This document shows, piece after piece, positions 59,546 to 64,000 of a stretch of 64,000 nt of DNA. The notes below the pieces were generated by a model. The model was not told where the DNA came from and did not search any database. It worked only from the letters and a program-made list of their open reading frames with translations. A program made the translations under genes and the position numbers. The DNA comes from Lutjanus erythropterus (Eukaryota > Chordata > Actinopteri > Lutjaniformes > Lutjanidae), in assembly GCA_020091685.1 (NCBI GenBank), contig CM034607.1:19831221-19895220 (forward strand). The letters run 5' to 3'. Every line of letters begins with the position of its first letter. Positions within the stretch are counted from its first letter, which is position 1.

Positions 59546-60647
59546 TGTTTACGCTTCATTTTTGTGGTCAGTAGAGCTGGTGCATATGTGGCAGTTCTTG
59601 AGAGGATCTATGCAGTTTAAATAATAATGTTTAGAGCTCATAAAGCCAAGTATGCCATCCTGCTTTAACCACACAATGCTTGCAATGTAACATGCTCAGC
59701 ATGAAGTGAATCTGAATAGTTCTGAGTCCTCATCTGCTGTTTGTATGTCAGTACTGCTAAATACTGTATGCACCACGTAATTAATGATACATTCTGTCAC
59801 CAACTGAGCACAGACAGTTTGGACTTGGCGTAGGAACTTTCTTTAAAAAACAAAACAAAACAATAGGCTATCAGCAAAGTTGGCCTGATGGACACTTTGA
59901 GACGTGCTGAAGCTAACAGGCATTTCCCCACAATGCACTGGAAAGATAAATACAGCCTCTGATAGGCGAGGGAAAACGGAAGCTATTAGTCATAGGCTGA
60001 CCTTTCTCCAAGTTTCTTGGAGGACCCACGCAGCAAAATCAGGTGAGATTTATTTAACCACCACAATGTTTTCTATTTATAGGTTTATTGTAACATCTAC
60101 TGCCAAGCTGTCAACTGATGGAGAGTCATGGTACTGTAAGCGCTTTGCCAATGTACAGTAACAACACTGCCATAAAAGCAGCGAAGCGGCCATATTTGTA
60201 GGACAGGACTGTATTTATTTATGAACATTAACTGTACAACCATAAATCTGAGGTCTGTGGGTTTACAGCTGTTTGAGTCGACGCCCGTGTGAAACTCACT
60301 GGGAAGGAACTCAGCCGCCTTCCCTGCAACGCACAGCTGCACGTTAAACACACAAGCACCTTCTGTGGGTCAGCTCTTGTTGTTGGCTCTTTGTCTTGTC
60401 AGGCACTTTTGAAGAGGAAAAGCAGAAGGGAAAGTGGAGCATGTGACTAATAGTGCAGATCCTGACACCAGTGTTATGAAATATAAGATGGTGGAGACAG
60501 AGGTTAAAGTGAGACATGGAGAAACGTCCGGAGACATCTGAATATGAATGATGAGTGACATCATTTGGGCTGTAGAGCACGTAGAAAGAGATTGAAAAGA
60601 GTGATTTGTTGGTCTAGAGCACTGGAAGAAGAAAATAGGACACAGGT
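59546..60647. other. No gene seen
   Basis: Overlapping - strand frames at 60097-60758 are short and lack splice signals. Confidence 0.35.
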
Positions 60648-61075
60648 ATTCAACAGGGGGTCTGCAGCTCCTATGGGGTCCAAAGAATTCCTGCAGGAGG
60701 GTCGCCAAATTATTGTTTGATCATCTTTTAAAAGTGCTTTATCTATTCTTAATGGCAAACTATTTAGCTATGTATTATTGAAACATCTTGGCCAATTAAC
60801 TGAATTATCATACCAAGTGTCTGTCTTGTGACACACAGTGAAGAGTTTGGGAGTTTCATAAGAAAGAGACTCTAACACAGACCTACTCTCCACCTTAGAA
60901 ACCTGCATCAAAAGTGCAGAGAGAGAGGCTAATGCACATAACATTAGCCATGCTGCTGACTTTGTAGCTATTGATAAGTGCAAACCAGAGAAGACCCACT
61001 ATATTCAATGCAATATATGTAGCAGGGGGGTCCCTGCTCCACCAAGGGGTCTATGGCCTGAAAAACATTGAAGAC
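60648..61075. repeat. Possible dispersed repeat (GGGGTCTGCAG ends)
   Basis: Begins ACAGGGGGTCTGCAGCTCCT and closes with GGGGGGTCCCTGCTCCACCA, a loose pairing of G-rich ends around an AT-rich interior. It is a single copy in the window; identification as a transposon is tentative. Confidence 0.3.
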
Positions 61076-61096
61076 GGAAAACTGTTTTGAACAACT

Positions 61097-61900
61097 GGCC
61101 CTTTCTATGTCCCGCTCCTTTTTGCTCTGTTTTCCAATAACAGTAGAGCAAGCTTGGTACCTGGCCGAACTTTCTCCTCAACTTTCTTGTACTTAGATAT
61201 GCTACGTGCTCGGCTCATTAATGTTGAAAAGAAAACCAAATTTTGAAGGTGAAAGATGTTGCTGGGGAGACCTGTAAAAGTTACATTTAGTCACACCTTA
61301 AGTTTACTAATGTTAGCAAAATGCTACTTGCTAGCTAACAACGGATGTAGAGCAAGCTAGTTAGCATTAATTATCAGATGTAACTAGCTAGTTAATAACT
61401 GATATACAGTTTAGCTTTAGACATATTATAATGAACTAGACAATGAACACCTATTTAGTCCAACAAGAACAGCTCATCTGGCGCATTTGCCAAAAATGTT
61501 TTCTAGCTTCTGGGTTTACTTTTGCGATATGCAGCCCACTGAATATGCACAGTAGTGTTTAGCCCGCTGGTCATCAATGGATCAAAAATTCATAATCGGA
61601 AGAGTCATAATTGACCTTGTTTACCATTCACGGTGTCCTGTCAACAGTTTTACAGTTTCTTTTGTAATGGTAGCTTATAGGGAACATGCTTTTTGGGCTG
61701 TAGGGGATTGTTTTTGCTGAAATACCATGAGTGGCAATGTCCCATCAAGGTTCTAGTTTACATCTATGAATTTGCTACAGGGCGAAAGACAAGCTAAGTA
61801 GCTAGCCAACAACTGATGTAGATTAGCTAGCTACTATTTTGCTACAGAGCAAAACACTAGCTAACTAGCTAGCTTAAAGTAGTGGGACTTAGGAAGGGCC
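61097..61900 (+). mobile_element. Family E element, 804-bp copy
   Basis: The left end, GGCCCTTTCTATGTCCCGCT, continues CCTTTTTGCTCTG as in the 35543 copy. The right end, GTGGGACTTAGGAAGGGCC, is its inverted counterpart. The interior has multiple TAGCTAGC words and is longer than in the 35.5 kb copy. No transposase. Confidence 0.75.
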
Positions 61901-63157
61901 AGCCAGCAGAAAAATGTGGGGTACAGCACTCTAAAAAAGGTCTTCTTTCAGTATTTAACCCAAGTTTTTTAATTTCCAATTTCTGAAACTGAAAATGATG
62001 CACATCATTCAGCTTGCACACATGGATTCCTAAATTAATTCGCTTTTTAGCGGGTTTATCATCAGTGCTGTCAGTTTACAGTGATAAAAGAGTGACTCCT
62101 ACAGTTATGTGGAATTTAGCCAGTTTACATAGAGCCTCCACAGATAACAGCAGGTCCTCTGGGCCGACAGTGATTCAGAACTTTACATAAAAACCAGTGA
62201 CTCTTGGATCTTCAAATTCATCCTTCAGATAAGTGGGTCAGAAAGCCCAGTGGTGGAAATATTCCGCTCGTCAATGTGGGAACACAAGCTTTAAGTTTCA
62301 GCAGATTTGGCATTATTTTATGCTCATGAGGTTTTCGTACTGGCATGTTGCCTTGTACAACTATGCACTGGTTTAACCTTGTTCTGCACACAAAGGTTGC
62401 AGCACGCTGATGTGGTCCAGTCAGAGCGCGTTGAGTGGGTCTCAGGTTAAAGAAATGAACAAAGCATTCGTCAGTCGTCTGGAGAATTTAGGGAAAGGGG
62501 TCACTCACGTCCTGTTTTGAAGGAGTGGGGAGGGGAGCTGTCATGTGATTTATGTATAAATTACTGAGAATGTTTATGTAATGGTGCAAATCCATCAACA
62601 GGCAAGGACACACTGTAATGAGAGCAACAGGGCATATTCAAGAAGATTATGACCTTGGCATTTCATGTTCCATGTAGTTCTTTACAGTCTCAAATAGGAT
62701 TAATCCATTAAATTTGTTGACTTCATGCAGAGATCAAAGAGTCTGTAATGTTTACGCAGTTGTTCGGTTTGTTTCAAATTAGCGTTTATCAAGATTGTGA
62801 TGATAAATGCAGCTTTGTGGCGTTGAATCACAGCAAATATGTGACTGCAGCAAAGTACTGAGAGGAAAAACGACTTCATCTGCTGAGACAGCAGAGGGAA
62901 GTCCTTGCTACCTTTGGCCCAGAGCGGAGAAAAATCCCTTTGAGACTCTGTTGCTTTGTCTTATATGTGTAACAGTGAGAACCAATTAAGTGAATTATGT
63001 CTGCTTCCCTGGAGCCCTGACAGGAACACCCAAGGGGAGAGTGAGAGTATGACTGCTCTCCCACCAGCTCCCACTTCTCCCCTCATCCCCCCTTCCTTGT
63101 CTCCTCATCCTTTCACCTAATCCGCTTTATTTCCTGCATCTCCAACGTCTTGCTCAC
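61901..63157. other. No gene seen
   Basis: A frame at 62807-62989 (+) has no splice context. A C/T-rich tract occupies 63058-63120. Confidence 0.35.
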
Positions 63158-63178
63158 CTTTCCCCCACTGTTGGCATG
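63158..63178 (-). other. Possible 21-nt microexon
   Basis: On the - strand, a pyrimidine-rich tract (CTCTCACCTCCTCACCACAG) is followed by CATGCCAACAGTGGGGGAAAG and then GTGAGC, so a 21-base segment is bounded by two good splice sites. Its length preserves frame (His-Ala-Asn-Ser-Gly-Gly-Lys in one phase). No host gene is identified. Confidence 0.25.
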
Positions 63179-63640
63179 CTGTGGTGAGGAGGTGAGAGGG
63201 TTGTTCATGTACAGTAAAAGTCCCATTACTCCTCTTTCTTAAACACCACGTTCCTTTCTTTTCCTTCCCCTTTTCTGTCCTCAGATGTAACACTCGACAG
63301 GGCCATTTTTGGAACTATTCCTTTAGCAGAAGATTGAAGCCCCTTGCAGTAACGGAGGTCATGTCTGCTAGCCTCAGCAGAGAAGGCCACCAGATACTTT
63401 TGTTCATCCATTGCAACCCTAATAAAAAGGAAATCAATTTTTCATTCAAGGTCTCACCTATGTCAGAAGAGAGCACATGGCATAGAGAGAAACATTAAGA
63501 CCAAATAAACAGAAAAGTTAGTTCATAAACTTCCTTTCTGAGCACTTATTTGGTGACCTTGCCCCCTTAGCGTTTATCTAGGAGCACGGTACACACCTTG
63601 AATAGACACAGCAAACTTTTTTTCTTTTACAAGAAGAATT
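63179..63640. other. No supported gene; one - strand open frame
   Basis: A 61-codon frame (63226-63411, -) starts MDEQKYLVAFSAEASRHDLR and lies just after a TTTTTATTAG acceptor-like sequence on that strand. It is charged at its end and not recognised. It could be a transposon scrap or a small exon, and is too short to call. Confidence 0.25.
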
Positions 63641-63644
63641 TCTT

Positions 63645-64000
63645 AGTTATTTGGCCCATAAAAGGTCAGAAAATTGTGAAAAATGTTGATCAAAGTCCAA
63701 GATAACATCCTCAAATGGCTCATTTTGTTCACAACTCAAATGTTATCAGTTTACTGTCAGAGAGGACTGAAGAAACCAGAAAATATTTACATTTAAGAAA
63801 CTGAAATAAGAGAATTTTAGAGAATAAGAGAATTAATTGTTTAATTACTCGTGTCACAATCTTGTCACTTGAAAAAAAGGTCCAAACATGTGGAGTGCAC
63901 GAATATACGTCTGTTCTTCAAGTCTTTTCTGTAATGATTATTTTCATTTTCCATTAATCTGTTGACCATTTTCTATTTTAATTAATTAGTTGTTCATTAA
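63645..64000 (-). mobile_element. TGCAACNATTAATC-family element, inverted copy at window edge
   Basis: Read on the - strand, this carries the CTTAAATGTAAATATTTTCT-GGTTTCTTCAGT and TTTTCTGACCTTTTATGGGCC blocks in the same order as the copies at 33.4 and 35.2 kb. The TAATTAATTAG-rich end runs to the window edge, so the outer boundary is not visible. Confidence 0.6.

Overview
The window is vertebrate nuclear DNA, almost certainly from a teleost, probably a percomorph. The evidence is intron-split genes with GT-AG boundaries, AATAAA polyadenylation signals, very low coding density, many (CA)n tracts, and short non-autonomous DNA transposons of types that recur in fish genomes. There are no bacterial-style genes, operons, CRISPR arrays or prophage.

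Only two protein-coding genes can be called with confidence. Both are on the + strand, about 1.8 kb apart. mrpl53 (41768-45520, three exons, 108 aa) encodes mitochondrial large-subunit ribosomal protein mL53 and has a CpG-bearing, TATA-less promoter with two TCTCGCGAGA motifs. A fatty acid-binding protein of the adipocyte/FABP4 branch, best matched to teleost fabp11a (47286-49072, four exons, 134 aa), has a TATA-type promoter. They look like unrelated neighbours: one housekeeping organelle gene and one inducible lipid-carrier gene.

Left part (1-36.8 kb): no gene can be assembled. It holds weak exon candidates (the best at 26404-26473, + strand), microsatellites, a diverged minisatellite (14.8-15.5 kb), a 0.4 kb direct duplication (3.7 and 7.7 kb), several miniature transposon families, and blocks that look unusually complex and may be conserved non-coding elements. 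Near 36.8-37.4 kb there is a CpG-rich promoter with a ZNF143-type motif and a spliced-looking first exon on the - strand. Much of the left part may therefore be the intron or downstream territory of an unidentified - strand gene.

Middle part (37.4-49.3 kb): AT-rich spacer, then mrpl53 and fabp11a. A 0.56 kb terminal-inverted-repeat element lies in mrpl53 intron 2.

Right part (49.3-64 kb): gene-poor DNA with transposon copies, a possible exapted or pseudogene-like open frame at 57.7 kb, a tRNA-like fragment at 59.5 kb, and a possible 21-nt microexon at 63.16 kb.

I found no convincing undescribed biological system. The points most worth a second look are the orphan - strand promoter/first exon, the 26.4 kb exon, and the two-copy element with 33-bp terminal inverted repeats. 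Family-level statements about repeats and conservation are inference, because no search was possible.
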